Source: Xanthomonas vesicatoria ATCC 35937 (lineage in GTDB: Bacteria > Pseudomonadota > Gammaproteobacteria > Xanthomonadales > Xanthomonadaceae). From it: DNA of 64,000 nt. The stretch is from the NCBI RefSeq assembly GCF_001908725.1, contig NZ_CP018725.1, forward strand, positions 620,001 to 684,000, read 5' to 3'. Under the pieces are notes generated by a model, which did not search any database, had not been told where the DNA came from, and worked only from the letters and a program-made list of their open reading frames with translations. This document shows positions 19,591 through 28,108 of this stretch, piece after piece (within the stretch, counting starts at the first letter, position 1; each line of letters begins with the position of its first letter). Position numbers and translations under genes: made by a program.

Positions 19591-20043
19591 TCAGGCAGCC
19601 GGGGGACTGGTGCGGTAAAGGTCATGATGGGCAATCTCCATCAGCAAGTGCGGGCGTGTCGGCACGGCAAAGCCGTACTGGGCGTAAAGCGCATGCGCGT
19701 CTGAGGTGGCGAGCATGAAGCGGCGCAAGCCCTGCAACTGCGGGTGAGCCATGATCGCTGCCACCAGCTGCTTGCTGTAGCCGCGCCCGCGGTATGCGTC
19801 TAGCACGAACACGTCGGCCAGATAGGCGAAGGTCGCGCCGTCAGTGATCGCCCGCGCGAACGCGACCTGCCCTGCGCCCGCGACATAGCCGCCGAAGCAC
19901 AGCGAACCGGCGATCGCCCGCTGCACCGTGTCCAGCGGGATACCCAGGCACCAATAGGCCTGCTCGCTGAGAAAGCGATGGATCACGCGCAGATCCAGTT
20001 CCTGCTTGTCGGTGCTGATGCGCAGTGCGGTCATGGGTTCCAT
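19591..20043 (-). CDS. GNAT-family N-acetyltransferase
   Basis: 150 residues from the ATG at 20043 (MEPMTALR); a second ATG three codons later is also possible. The acetyl-CoA binding motif is the segment VFVLDAYRGRGYSKQLVAAIM (about residues 75-95). LSEQAYWCLGIPLDTVQRAI near the start is typical of a widespread family of small, uncharacterised acetyltransferases. It lies six bases before argE' and after a palindromic repeat element. Another start further upstream would run into that repeat, so I reject it. Confidence 0.82.
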   Translation of the reverse strand: MEPMTALRISTDKQELDLRVIHRFLSEQAYWCLGIPLDTVQRAIAGSLCFGGYVAGAGQVAFARAITDGATFAYLADVFVLDAYRGRGYSKQLVAAIMAHPQLQGLRRFMLATSDAHALYAQYGFAVPTRPHLLMEIAHHDLYRTSPPAA

Positions 20044-20054
20044 CGCGACAACGT

Positions 20055-20224
20055 CTTCCCCACCGGGAGAAGGTGCCCTAAAAGGGGCGGATGAGGGTAC
20101 GGGCGAGACCTGGGGAAATCGGCTGTTGCAAGGCGGATGAGGAGGCGGACGACACATCGTGCAATCGAACCTTGCCGGGCTTCGCACGTCCCCTCACCCC
20201 CACCCCTCTCCCGGAGGGAAAGGA
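20055..20224. repeat. CTTCTCCC/GGGAGAAG-family palindromic element between argG and the GNAT gene
   Basis: Left hairpin CTTCCC-CACC-GGGAGAAG, then GATGAGGGTACGGG, about 100 bases of filler, then CCCCTCACCCCCACC and a right hairpin CCTCTCCCGGAGGGAAAGG. The same outline recurs at 25349-25822 and 31654-31767. In the arginine block it separates argG from the distal genes and could cause partial termination or mRNA processing. Confidence 0.75.
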
Positions 20225-20235
20225 GCGTCAGATCC

Positions 20236-21429
20236 TCAGCGATTCACCTGGGCATACAGCGTCGAGCTCATCCCGAACAGCTTGATGAAACCCTCGGCCT
20301 CTTCCACGCCCCAGTCAGCCGACTGTGCGTAGGTGGCGCCCTTGGTGTTGAGCAGGTGCGGCGAACGCACCGCCACCGCATCGACGCGGCCGCCGCGGGT
20401 TTCCAGCGTCACTTCGCCGTTGACCTTGGACTGCGACGACTTCAGGAACGCTTCGATATCGGTCTTGAGCGGGTCGTGATAGAAGCCTTCGTACACCAGC
20501 TCCACCCACTTGCGCGCCACGTCCGGCTTGAAGCGGTTCTGCTGCTTGGTCAGCACCGCATCTTCCAGCGCACGGTGCGCGGTGAGCAGCGAGATCAGGC
20601 CCGGCGCTTCGAACACGATGCGCCCCTTCAAGCCGATCACGGTGTCGCCTGTGTACACGCCACGGCCCACGCCGTACTGCGCGAACAAGGTGTTGAGCTT
20701 GGCCAGGATCTTGGCGCCCGGCAGCGGCTTGCCGTCCAGTTCCACCGCTTCGCCTTCGACGAACTTCAAGGTCACCGTCAGCGCTTCGGTCGGCCACGCG
20801 CTGCGCGGGGCGCACCAGCCGCGCGCACCCTCGCCCGGCGCCTCCCAGCGGTCGATTTCGCCGCCGGACATGGTCAGGCCCAGCAGGTTCTCGTTGATGG
20901 TGTAGGCCTGCTGCTTGGCGCGCACGCCGAAGCCACGTGCTTCCAGATACTTTTGCTCGTAGGCGCGGGTTTGGGTGTGTTCTTTCTGAATTTCGCGGAT
21001 CGGCGCGACGATCTGGTAATCGCCCAATGCCTTCACCGCCAGGTCGAAACGCACCTGGTCGTTGCCCATGCCGGTGCAGCCGTGCGCAATGATGCGCGTC
21101 CCCAGCTCTTCGGCGCGCTTGAGCGCGGCATCGACGATCAGGTAACGGTCCGACACCAGCAAGGGGTACTGGCCCTGGTAACCCTCGCCTGCCCACACGA
21201 ACGGCTTGACGAAGCCTTCCCAGATCGCCGGGCCACCATCGACGGTGACATGGCTGGCGGCGCCTAGCTCGGAGGCGCGCTTTTCGATGAAATCGCGTTC
21301 TTCGGCATCCACGCCGCCGGTATCGGCGAACACGGTGTGCACTGCGTAGCCGCGCTCCTGCAGGTACGGGATGCAGAAGCTGGTGTCGAGGCCACCGGAG
21401 AAGGCGAGGACGATATCTTTGCTGCTCAT
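20236..21429 (-). CDS. argG: Argininosuccinate synthase
   Basis: 397 residues; joins citrulline and aspartate with ATP to give argininosuccinate. The ATP-pyrophosphatase P-loop SGGLDTS is at residues 10-16, and [13 protein letters not shown] and [11 protein letters not shown] are further family marks. It starts 30 bases after the OsmC-like gene. In this organism its citrulline comes from N-acetylcitrulline via ArgE'. Confidence 0.97.
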   Translation of the reverse strand: MSSKDIVLAFSGGLDTSFCIPYLQERGYAVHTVFADTGGVDAEERDFIEKRASELGAASHVTVDGGPAIWEGFVKPFVWAGEGYQGQYPLLVSDRYLIVDAALKRAEELGTRIIAHGCTGMGNDQVRFDLAVKALGDYQIVAPIREIQKEHTQTRAYEQKYLEARGFGVRAKQQAYTINENLLGLTMSGGEIDRWEAPGEGARGWCAPRSAWPTEALTVTLKFVEGEAVELDGKPLPGAKILAKLNTLFAQYGVGRGVYTGDTVIGLKGRIVFEAPGLISLLTAHRALEDAVLTKQQNRFKPDVARKWVELVYEGFYHDPLKTDIEAFLKSSQSKVNGEVTLETRGGRVDAVAVRSPHLLNTKGATYAQSADWGVEEAEGFIKLFGMSSTLYAQVNR

Positions 21430-21459
21430 GACGAAGTTCCTGGGGGCAAGGGAGAAAAG

Positions 21460-21930
21460 TTAGTCCGCCACCACGATGCGCGGCTCGCAGCGCACCGGGA
21501 AGTTGACGGAATTTGCGATGAAACAGGCCTGGTGCGCGAGATGATGCAACGCGCTGGCGGTGGCCGGGTCACCGGCGGAAATTGTCACCGTGGGTTTGAG
21601 GACCACTTCACTGAAGCGACCACTGTCGGCGTCGGTCAACATGCTTCCCATCGCTTCGTCCACATAACCACGCACCACGATGCCGGACTCGGCAGCCAGG
21701 TGCAGGTACCACAGCATGTGGCAGGCCGACAACGAGGAAACCAGCAGGTCCTCGGGATTGTGCAGCCCCGCGTCGCCGCGAAACACAGGGTCGGAGGAAC
21801 CAGCGATCGACGGCTTGCCGGCGATGGCGATTTCATGTTCGCGCCCATAACTGCGATAGCTATGCGTGCCCTGCCCGCGGTCGCCGGTCCAGGTCACACG
21901 GGCGGCATAGCGATGGGTGTGGTGACTCAC
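21460..21930 (-). CDS. OsmC/Ohr-family protein
   Basis: 156 residues with a GTG start that overlaps the argF' stop (GTGA), so it is translationally coupled to it. The two conserved redox cysteines of the family appear in SSLSACHM and HQACFIANS, and NPEDLLVSSL is the usual OsmC mark. Proteins of this family reduce organic hydroperoxides using thiols. It may be an independent peroxide defence enzyme carried in the operon; a direct role in arginine synthesis is not known. Confidence 0.88.
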   Translation of the reverse strand: MSHHTHRYAARVTWTGDRGQGTHSYRSYGREHEIAIAGKPSIAGSSDPVFRGDAGLHNPEDLLVSSLSACHMLWYLHLAAESGIVVRGYVDEAMGSMLTDADSGRFSEVVLKPTVTISAGDPATASALHHLAHQACFIANSVNFPVRCEPRIVVAD

Positions 21931-22946
21931 TGGCGGCCCTGACCCACCAGCGCCGCCATGATCGCCTTCTGCACGTGCAGGCGGTTTTCCGCCTCGTCGA
22001 TGGCGATGCAGTTGGGCGAATCCATCACCGCGTCGGTGGCCTTGACGTTGCGACGCAACGGCAGGCAATGCGAGAACACGCCGTTGTTGGTCAGCGCCAT
22101 CTTGCGTTCGTCGACGATGAAGTGCTGGTACTGGTCACGGATCGGCTTCTCCGGCTCCCAGTTGCCGAAGAACGGCAACGCGCCCCAGCTCTTGGCATAC
22201 ACCACGTCGGCGCCGGCATAGGCGCTGTCGATGTCGTGGCTCACCTGCAGCGAACCGCCGCTTTCGGCCACGTTCTGCGCGGCCCAGTCCATGTAGCGCT
22301 GATCCAGGATGTAGTCCGGTGTCGGGCACAGCAAGGTCACGTCCATGCCCATGCGCGTGGCAATGGTGAGCGCGGAATTGGCCACCGCGGTGTTCAGCGG
22401 CTTGGGGTGATAGGTCCAGGTCAGCACATACTTCTTGCCGCGCAGGTCTTGCGTGCCAAAGTGCTCCTGCAGCGCCAGCGCATGCGCCAGCTCCTGGCAC
22501 GGGTGGGTGATGGTTTCCATGTTGATCACCGGCACCGGCGAATACTTGGCAAAGCTCTTGAGCACCTGGTCTTCGCGGTCCTTGGACCAGTCGACGAATT
22601 TCGGAAATGCGCGCACGCCGATCAGATCGACATAGCGGCCCAGCACGCGCGCCACTTCGGCGATGTGCTCTTCGGTGTCGCCATCCATCACCGTACCCAG
22701 GTTGAACTCGATCGGCCACGCATCCTTGCCCGGCTGCAGCACCACCGCATGCCCACCCAGCTGAAACGCGCCCAGCTCGAAGCTGGTGCGGGTGCGCATG
22801 GACGGGTTGAAAAACACCAGCGCGATCGACTTGCCCTTCAGCTCGCTTCCCAGCTTGTTGCGTTTGAACAACGCGGCCTGGGTCAACAACGCGTCCAGTT
22901 CGGCGCGGCTCCAGTCCTGGGTGTTCAAGAAGTGCTTCAGTGACAT
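21927..22946 (-). CDS. argF': N-acetylornithine carbamoyltransferase
   Basis: 339 residues, the length of the known X. campestris enzyme. It transfers a carbamoyl group to N-acetylornithine, giving N-acetylcitrulline. The carbamoyl phosphate site NPSMRTRTS, HPCQEL and HCLPLRR are intact. It differs from ordinary ornithine carbamoyltransferase in the long insert near residues 85-100 (KDAWPIEFNLGTVMDGDTEE). First gene of the leftward arginine block. The same frame is open for 33 codons further upstream and includes an arginine-rich stretch starting at 23009, so a longer product is possible, but the ATG at 22946 fits homologues. Confidence 0.95.
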   Translation of the reverse strand: MSLKHFLNTQDWSRAELDALLTQAALFKRNKLGSELKGKSIALVFFNPSMRTRTSFELGAFQLGGHAVVLQPGKDAWPIEFNLGTVMDGDTEEHIAEVARVLGRYVDLIGVRAFPKFVDWSKDREDQVLKSFAKYSPVPVINMETITHPCQELAHALALQEHFGTQDLRGKKYVLTWTYHPKPLNTAVANSALTIATRMGMDVTLLCPTPDYILDQRYMDWAAQNVAESGGSLQVSHDIDSAYAGADVVYAKSWGALPFFGNWEPEKPIRDQYQHFIVDERKMALTNNGVFSHCLPLRRNVKATDAVMDSPNCIAIDEAENRLHVQKAIMAALVGQGRQ

Positions 22947-23051
22947 CGATCGATCCTTTGCTGCGTGCTTCTGCTGCGTGGTCCGCCAGGAGCGACGGGT
23001 GCGCGACATGCGCGTTTCTTGCGATTGAAACTTTTGTGACGCCAAAACGAA

Positions 23052-23077
23052 AAAACCCAGCCGGTGGGCTGGGTTTT
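23052..23077 (-). terminator. Bidirectional intrinsic terminator between the exported protein and argF'
   Basis: AAAACCCAGCC, a 4-base loop and GGCTGGGTTTT; read leftward it is followed by TTCG, read rightward by CAG. It lies downstream of the exported-protein gene (ends 23255) and upstream of argF', so it most likely ends the former transcript. Confidence 0.8.
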
Positions 23078-23254
23078 CAGAACGGACAGCAAAACGCCCC
23101 GGTTACCCAGCGAAAATGTGGGATTCCGGTCGGCGGGCACGCGAGGTCATGCCGGAGGCCATCCGGGCGGCGCTGGTGTCGTGCTGAAATGGGATTGCCT
23201 GCATAGGGCGCGAATCCTCGCATGCATGCGTGCACGGCGCAACCGCCCTGCACG

Positions 23255-23767
23255 TCAGTGCGGCGGCGCGACGATGGCGTCGGGAATGTACGGGGTCACC
23301 GAGACCCGGATGCGCAGCCGGTTTCCCGGGTCTTCCGGCAGCCGCGAGCGGTACTTGGTGCCTTTGTAAACGTAGTCCACGTCGAAGGCGATCGGGCGCC
23401 GGAACTCGCGCGGCACTTCGACGACCTTGCAGTTGCGGCGGGTACTGGTCGGCGGCACTGCTGCCGGCGTGGCTGGCTCGGGCCGCCGCGAGAACATTTC
23501 CTTGACCGAATCCACCATGCGGGTGATGCGGCCTTCGTCATCGACCGCCGCGACCGGCACCGACGCCGCCTGCTCCGCCTCGCACTGTTCTTCGATACGG
23601 GTGGCGCGCAGGGTCTGATAGACCGGCTCGACGTTGAGCACCTGCGCGTAATCCAGCTTGACGTTTTCGATCACGACGACCCGGTTTTTGACATCGGGCT
23701 CTGCCGCATGTGCCGGCACTGCCTGCCAGACCAACACACACAGCGTGGGAAACAGAAGAAGTCGCAT
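23255..23767 (-). CDS. Conserved exported protein of unknown function
   Basis: 170 residues with a clear signal peptide (about 1-21, ending AHAA). The mature part has KLDYAQVLNVEPVYQTLR, one conserved cysteine in EEQCEAE and another in RRNCKVVEVP, and ends with DVDYVYKGTKYRSRLPEDPG followed by NRLRIRVSVTP. This outline recurs in small exported proteins of gamma-proteobacteria, often next to a glycine-zipper domain that is missing here. No function is known. It is divergent from cysS with a 150-base gap. A far longer frame through the antisense of cysS is open upstream but is not real. Confidence 0.75.
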   Translation of the reverse strand: MRLLLFPTLCVLVWQAVPAHAAEPDVKNRVVVIENVKLDYAQVLNVEPVYQTLRATRIEEQCEAEQAASVPVAAVDDEGRITRMVDSVKEMFSRRPEPATPAAVPPTSTRRNCKVVEVPREFRRPIAFDVDYVYKGTKYRSRLPEDPGNRLRIRVSVTPYIPDAIVAPPH

Positions 23768-23917
23768 CAGGACCGAAGTGGCGAAGCCAGGCAATACGTA
23801 AGTGTATGGAGCTTGCGATCTCCGGGGCTGAACGCAGCCCATCCGGTCGCCGGTGTCGGCGCGCCGGTTCGCCAACTTGGCGCAAGGGGCTAGAATCGCG
23901 CGGTTACCCTTTTTCAG

Positions 23918-25348
23918 ATGCCGATGAGCCTGCGCCTGCACAACAATCTGACGCGGCGGGTCGAACCGTTCGCGCCGCTCGACCCGTCCTGCCCCACCCT
24001 GTATGTGTGCGGCCCCACCGTCTACAACTACGCGCATATCGGCAACGCCCGTGGCCCGGTGGTCTTCGACGTGCTGGCCGCGCTGCTGCGCCGCCGCTAT
24101 GGCGCGCTGCGCTACGCACGCAACATCACCGATGTGGACGACAAGATCAACGCCGCCGCACAGGCGCAGGGCGTGCCGATCTCCACCATCACCCACCGCT
24201 TCGCCGCGATCTACCGCCAGGACATGGCCGCGCTGGGCGTGGTACCGCCGGACATCGAGCCGGAAGCCACCGCGCATATTCCACAGATCGTGGCGATGAT
24301 CGAGCAGCTGATCGCAAACGGCCATGCATACGCCGCAGAAGGCCATGTGCTGTTTGCGGTGGCCAGTTTCGACGGCTACGGCAAGCTGTCGCGCCGCGAC
24401 CCGGACGAAATGCTGGCCGGCGCACGCGTGGACGTGGCGCCGTACAAGCGCGACCCGGGCGATTTCGTGCTCTGGAAGCCGTCCACCGACGACCTGCCCG
24501 GCTGGGAGTCGCCATGGAGCCGCGGCCGTCCCGGCTGGCATATCGAATGCTCGGCAATGGCCGCTGCCCACCTGGGCCCGACCATCGACATCCATGCCGG
24601 TGGCGTGGACCTGCAGTTCCCGCATCACGAAAACGAAATCGCGCAAAGCGAATGCGCGCATGGCGGCGCTACCTTTGCGCGGTTCTGGCTACACAACGGC
24701 ATGCTCAACTTCAGCGGCGCCAAGATGAGCAAGTCGCTGGGCAATATCGAAACCGTGCACGACCTGATCGCAAAGCATCCGCCTGAAGCGCTGCGTCTTG
24801 CGCTGGTGAGCGCGCACTACCGGCAGCCGCTGGATTGGTCGGACGGCTTGATCGAACAGGCCAAGAACACGCTGGACCGATTGTACGGAACGTTGCGGGA
24901 TGTGGCCGCGCTGGACGCAGGCGACGCACCGGACGGTAGCGCATCACCAGCGATTCCCGCCGAAGTGGAGGCTGCGCTGGATGACGACCTCAACACGCCG
25001 CAGGCCTTGTCGATCATCGCCAGCATCGCTGCAGAGGCGCGTGCACTGCGTAATCAAGTGACCCACGGTGCAGACATATCGGCGCGCCGTGCCGAACTGC
25101 GTGAGATCAAAACCCGGTTGCTGGGCGCAGGCCTGGCACTCGGGCTACTCCAGCAGGACCCGGCTGCCTGGTTCGCGCGCGGCACCAATGCCGGCGACGA
25201 TGCGCGCATCACTGCCCTGGTCGAAGAACGCAGCACGGCGAAGAAAGCCAAGGATTTCGCCCGCGCCGACGCCATCCGCAAGCAGCTCGCCGACGAAGGC
25301 ATCGTGCTGGAAGACACCCCGCAAGGCGTGCGCTGGAAGCGCGCATGA
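23918..25348 (+). CDS. cysS: Cysteinyl-tRNA synthetase
   Basis: 476 residues, class I synthetase charging tRNA-Cys. The HIGH-type motif is [11 protein letters not shown] (about residues 33-43) and KMSKS is exact (AKMSKSLGN). The zinc-binding residues include the cysteine of [10 protein letters not shown] and the pair in HIECSAM and HHENE. The helical C-terminal anticodon-binding part ends with [13 protein letters not shown]. The start could also be the second Met (MSLRLHN). The last three codons form the left end of a 205-base tandem repeat that fills the downstream gap. Confidence 0.96.
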   Translation: MPMSLRLHNNLTRRVEPFAPLDPSCPTLYVCGPTVYNYAHIGNARGPVVFDVLAALLRRRYGALRYARNITDVDDKINAAAQAQGVPISTITHRFAAIYRQDMAALGVVPPDIEPEATAHIPQIVAMIEQLIANGHAYAAEGHVLFAVASFDGYGKLSRRDPDEMLAGARVDVAPYKRDPGDFVLWKPSTDDLPGWESPWSRGRPGWHIECSAMAAAHLGPTIDIHAGGVDLQFPHHENEIAQSECAHGGATFARFWLHNGMLNFSGAKMSKSLGNIETVHDLIAKHPPEALRLALVSAHYRQPLDWSDGLIEQAKNTLDRLYGTLRDVAALDAGDAPDGSASPAIPAEVEAALDDDLNTPQALSIIASIAAEARALRNQVTHGADISARRAELREIKTRLLGAGLALGLLQQDPAAWFARGTNAGDDARITALVEERSTAKKAKDFARADAIRKQLADEGIVLEDTPQGVRWKRA

Positions 25349-25822
25349 CCCTCCCTTCTCCCTTCGGGAGAAGGTGGCGCGCAGCGCCGGATGAGGGTGC
25401 GGGCGAAGCCTCATGAGAAACGTTGACGCACGTGACTTAGCCCGTACCCTCACCCCAACCCCTCTCCCGGCGGGAGAGGGGCGATGCCCGAGTTCAACAC
25501 TCTACTCAGCCCCTGAAACCGCCATTGCACACCTCCACGTCAAACGCGCATGACCTCCCCTTCTCCCACCGGGAGAAGGTGGCGCGCAGCGCCGGATGAA
25601 GGTGCGGGCCAAGCCTCATGAGAGACGTGAATGCACGTGACTTCGTCCGTACCCTCACCCCAACCCCTCTCCCGGCGGGAGAGGGGCGATGCCCGAGTTC
25701 AACACTCTACTCAGCCCCTGAAACCGCCATTGCACACCTCCACGTCAAACGCGCATGACCTCCCCTTCTCCCACCGGGAGAAGGTGGCGCGCAGCGCCGG
25801 ATGAGGCTGCGGGCGAAGCCAC
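25341..25822. repeat. Tandem array of a 205-bp unit built on the CTTCTCCC-family palindrome
   Basis: Unit boundaries are marked by GCGCATGACC at 25341, 25546 and 25751, exactly 205 bases apart. Units 1 and 2 are nearly identical; unit 3 stops matching near 25822. Each unit has a left hairpin (CTTCTCCC-GGGAGAAG), GGCGCGCAGCGCC, GATGAGGGTGCGGG, then CCGTACCCTCACC, a right hairpin (CCTCTCCCGGCGGGAGAGG) and a 60-base unique tail. The GCGCATGACC mark in copy 1 is the end of cysS itself, so the duplication copied the gene's last bases. No frame in the 638-base gap (25349-25986) looks coding. Confidence 0.9.
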
Positions 25823-25986
25823 GTGCACAATCTCCACCAGGTTTCACGTCTCCCCAGCCCCGCCCAGCGCTCAGGCTGCCAGCGCTGGCAGCCCAGGCGC
25901 CCCAAAGTCTGCTCGCCCGTGGCGCGCCAACCGTGCCGTCTCGCCCTCACGGGAGACGGGATTTACCAAATGATTCTGGATTCTTG

Positions 25987-26424
25987 ATGACCACCTCCCC
26001 CTTTCCGCTCGAACCCACTGCCCTCGACGCGCAAGCCGCCATCGCCGAGGAATTTTCCTTCTTCGGCGATTGGTCCGAGCGCTACCAGTACCTGATCGAC
26101 CTGGGCCGCAAACTGCCCACCTTTCCCGAGCAATGGAAGACCGAAGAACACCGCCTGCACGGGTGCCAATCGATGGTCTGGATCGTGCCGGAGGGCAATG
26201 CCGAGCGGCTGGACTTCCATGCGGTCAGCGATTCGGCCATCGTGTCGGGGCTGATCTATCTCGCACTGCGCGTGTATTCCGGACGCAGTGCGCAGGAAAT
26301 CCTTGCCACCGAGCCGGATTACATTGCCGGCATCGGCTTGGCCAAGCACTTGTCGCCGACGCGCAGCAATGGCGTGGCCGCCATGCTGGCCTTCATCCGT
26401 GAAACGGCGCGCGCACAACAGTGA
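25987..26424 (+). CDS. sufE: SufE-family sulfur acceptor protein
   Basis: 145 residues. SufE accepts persulfide sulfur from the cysteine desulfurase SufS and passes it to the Fe-S scaffold, raising desulfurase activity. The active cysteine is Cys60 in HGCQS; the family pattern of the N-terminal FGDWSERYQYLIDLGRKL and C-terminal LSPTRSNGVAAML is complete. No other suf genes are nearby, so it would act in trans. The stop overlaps the start of the next gene (GTGA). Confidence 0.93.
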   Translation: MTTSPFPLEPTALDAQAAIAEEFSFFGDWSERYQYLIDLGRKLPTFPEQWKTEEHRLHGCQSMVWIVPEGNAERLDFHAVSDSAIVSGLIYLALRVYSGRSAQEILATEPDYIAGIGLAKHLSPTRSNGVAAMLAFIRETARAQQ

Positions 26425-27671
26425 GCACGCCGACGCCCTCGCCCACCGACTCGCTGCGCACGCTGCTCGCCCATCCGGGCTTTGGCCTGGTGTTGCTGTA
26501 CCGCGTTGCGGCGATGCTGTCCTACCAGATCGTGGCGGTCACGGTCGGCTGGCACATCTACGAGATCACGCGCAATCCGCTGTCGCTCGGGTTGATCGGC
26601 CTTGCCGAAATCCTGCCGTTCTTCTGCATCGCGCCGTTTGCCGGCTACCTGGTCGACCATCTGCCACGCAGGCGCCTGGGCATGGTCGCGGTGCTGGGGT
26701 TGGTGGCGACGGCGCTGCTGTTGATGGCGGTCGCGCAGGGCTGGCTGCCAATCCAGGGCGTGTGGCCGATCTATGCCGCCATCGCATTGACCGGCGCGGC
26801 GCGTTCGTTCCTGTCGCCGGTGTACAACGCCTTGTTTGCGCGTGCGTTGCCGCGCGAAGCCTTCGCACGCGGCGCCAGCATCGGCAGCGTGACCTTCCAG
26901 GCCGGCATGGTGATCGGCCCGGCACTCGGCGGCGTGCTGGTGGGCTGGGGCGGCAAGGGCCTGGCCTATGGCGTGGCCGCTGGTGTGGCATTGGTGGCGA
27001 TCCTGGCCCTGGCGCTGTTGCGCGTCAGCGAGCCGGTCAACGCCGGCCCGCGTGCACCGATCTTCCGCAGCATCGCCGAAGGGGCGCAGTTCGTGCTCTC
27101 CAACCAGATCATGCTGGGCGCGATGGCATTGGACATGTTTTCGGTATTGCTGGGCGGCGCGGTGTCGATGTTGCCCGCCTTCATCCAGGAAATCCTGCAT
27201 TACGGCCCCGAGGGCCTGGGCATCTTGCGCGGTGCGCCGGCGCTGGGTTCGATCGTGGTCGGCGTATGGCTGGCGCGGCACCCGCTGCAGCGCAACGCCG
27301 GGCGCATCCTGATGCTGTCGGTGGCCGGCTTCGGGCTATGCACCATCGCCTTCGGCCTGTCGCGGCACTTCTGGCTGTCGGCGGCGATCCTGCTGGTCTA
27401 CGGCATGTGCGACGGCGTGTCGGTGGTGGTGCGACAGACCATCCTGCAGCTCGCCACACCGGACGCGATGCGTGGCCGGGTGTCCTCGATCAACGGCATC
27501 TTCATCGGCTCGTCCAACGAGCTTGGCGCGTTCTACGACGGCGTCATGGCGCGGCTGGTCGGGCTGGTGCCGGCGGTCGTCATCGGCGGCTGCGTCACGC
27601 TGGGCGTGGTGGCGACCACGGCCTGGAAGGCGCCGCGCCTGCGCAAACTGGATTTACGCGATCTGCAATAG
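26421..27671 (+). CDS. MFS exporter, EntS/MFS_3-type
   Basis: 416 residues, about twelve membrane helices, with GTG start overlapping the sufE stop by four bases. The motif VDHLPRRRLG between helices 2 and 3 and MRGRVSSINGIFIGSSNELG in the C-terminal half are typical of the EntS-like branch, which includes enterobactin exporters and multidrug pumps. The substrate cannot be told. Translational coupling to sufE is conserved-looking but functionally unexplained. Confidence 0.87.
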   Translation: MSTPTPSPTDSLRTLLAHPGFGLVLLYRVAAMLSYQIVAVTVGWHIYEITRNPLSLGLIGLAEILPFFCIAPFAGYLVDHLPRRRLGMVAVLGLVATALLLMAVAQGWLPIQGVWPIYAAIALTGAARSFLSPVYNALFARALPREAFARGASIGSVTFQAGMVIGPALGGVLVGWGGKGLAYGVAAGVALVAILALALLRVSEPVNAGPRAPIFRSIAEGAQFVLSNQIMLGAMALDMFSVLLGGAVSMLPAFIQEILHYGPEGLGILRGAPALGSIVVGVWLARHPLQRNAGRILMLSVAGFGLCTIAFGLSRHFWLSAAILLVYGMCDGVSVVVRQTILQLATPDAMRGRVSSINGIFIGSSNELGAFYDGVMARLVGLVPAVVIGGCVTLGVVATTAWKAPRLRKLDLRDLQ

Positions 27672-28065
27672 GCACAGCTGACAGGATGACCGCGCACTGC
27701 AAGACGAGCGCGGTCGGTGCTCGGCACGTTCGGTCCACCGCGTACAGGTGGGTTCTGAGCACTGCGGTCAAGTCCGCCTCATGACTGCTCGCGAGGTGTT
27801 GTCGGCCGCTTCAATCCAAACCTGACGAGGCACAGGCTGCACATGCCGCCAGTGACTGTGCCGACTGCCCGTGACGCGTCGTCCAGCGCCTCCAGTCCAA
27901 GCCGGCGGGGCAGCGCTTGCAGATGCCGCAGCGCCCTGCGCCGCTTGCGCGTAGCGACAGTCGCTGCAACGGGATCCACCGGACGCGCAGGACACCGTGT
28001 GGCCTTGGACTCGGCGACGACGCACCGCGACAACGGCGCGCAACACCCCACCCCCCATACAAAAA
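27672..28065. other. Intergenic region between the MFS gene and dksA
   Basis: About 390 bases without a believable gene. A hairpin GACCGCGC-N12-GCGCGGTC (27688-27715) lies 17 bases after the MFS stop and may end that transcript, though it lacks a T run. The rest shows no promoter or conserved motif that I can name. Confidence 0.45.
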
Positions 28066-28084
28066 ACCCCGCACAGGGCGGGGT
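28066..28084 (-). terminator. Intrinsic terminator of dksA
   Basis: Read leftward: ACCCCGC, loop CCTGT, GCGGGGT followed by a run of Ts. It sits 25 bases after the dksA stop. Confidence 0.87.
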
Positions 28085-28108
28085 CTTTATGCGAACGGAG
28101 GCAGACGA

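Noticed and set aside
22947..23077. Classical transcription attenuator of argF'
   Set aside because: The only terminator lies upstream of the Arg-rich stretch, the wrong order for attenuation, and no stop codon ends a separate leader peptide.
23768..24661. Long leftward frame upstream of the exported protein
   Set aside because: It is the antisense of cysS; the signal peptide and homology start at 23767.
25341..25822. Possible CRISPR array
   Set aside because: Period is 205 bases with only two full copies, and the units are palindromic intergenic elements without short unique spacers.
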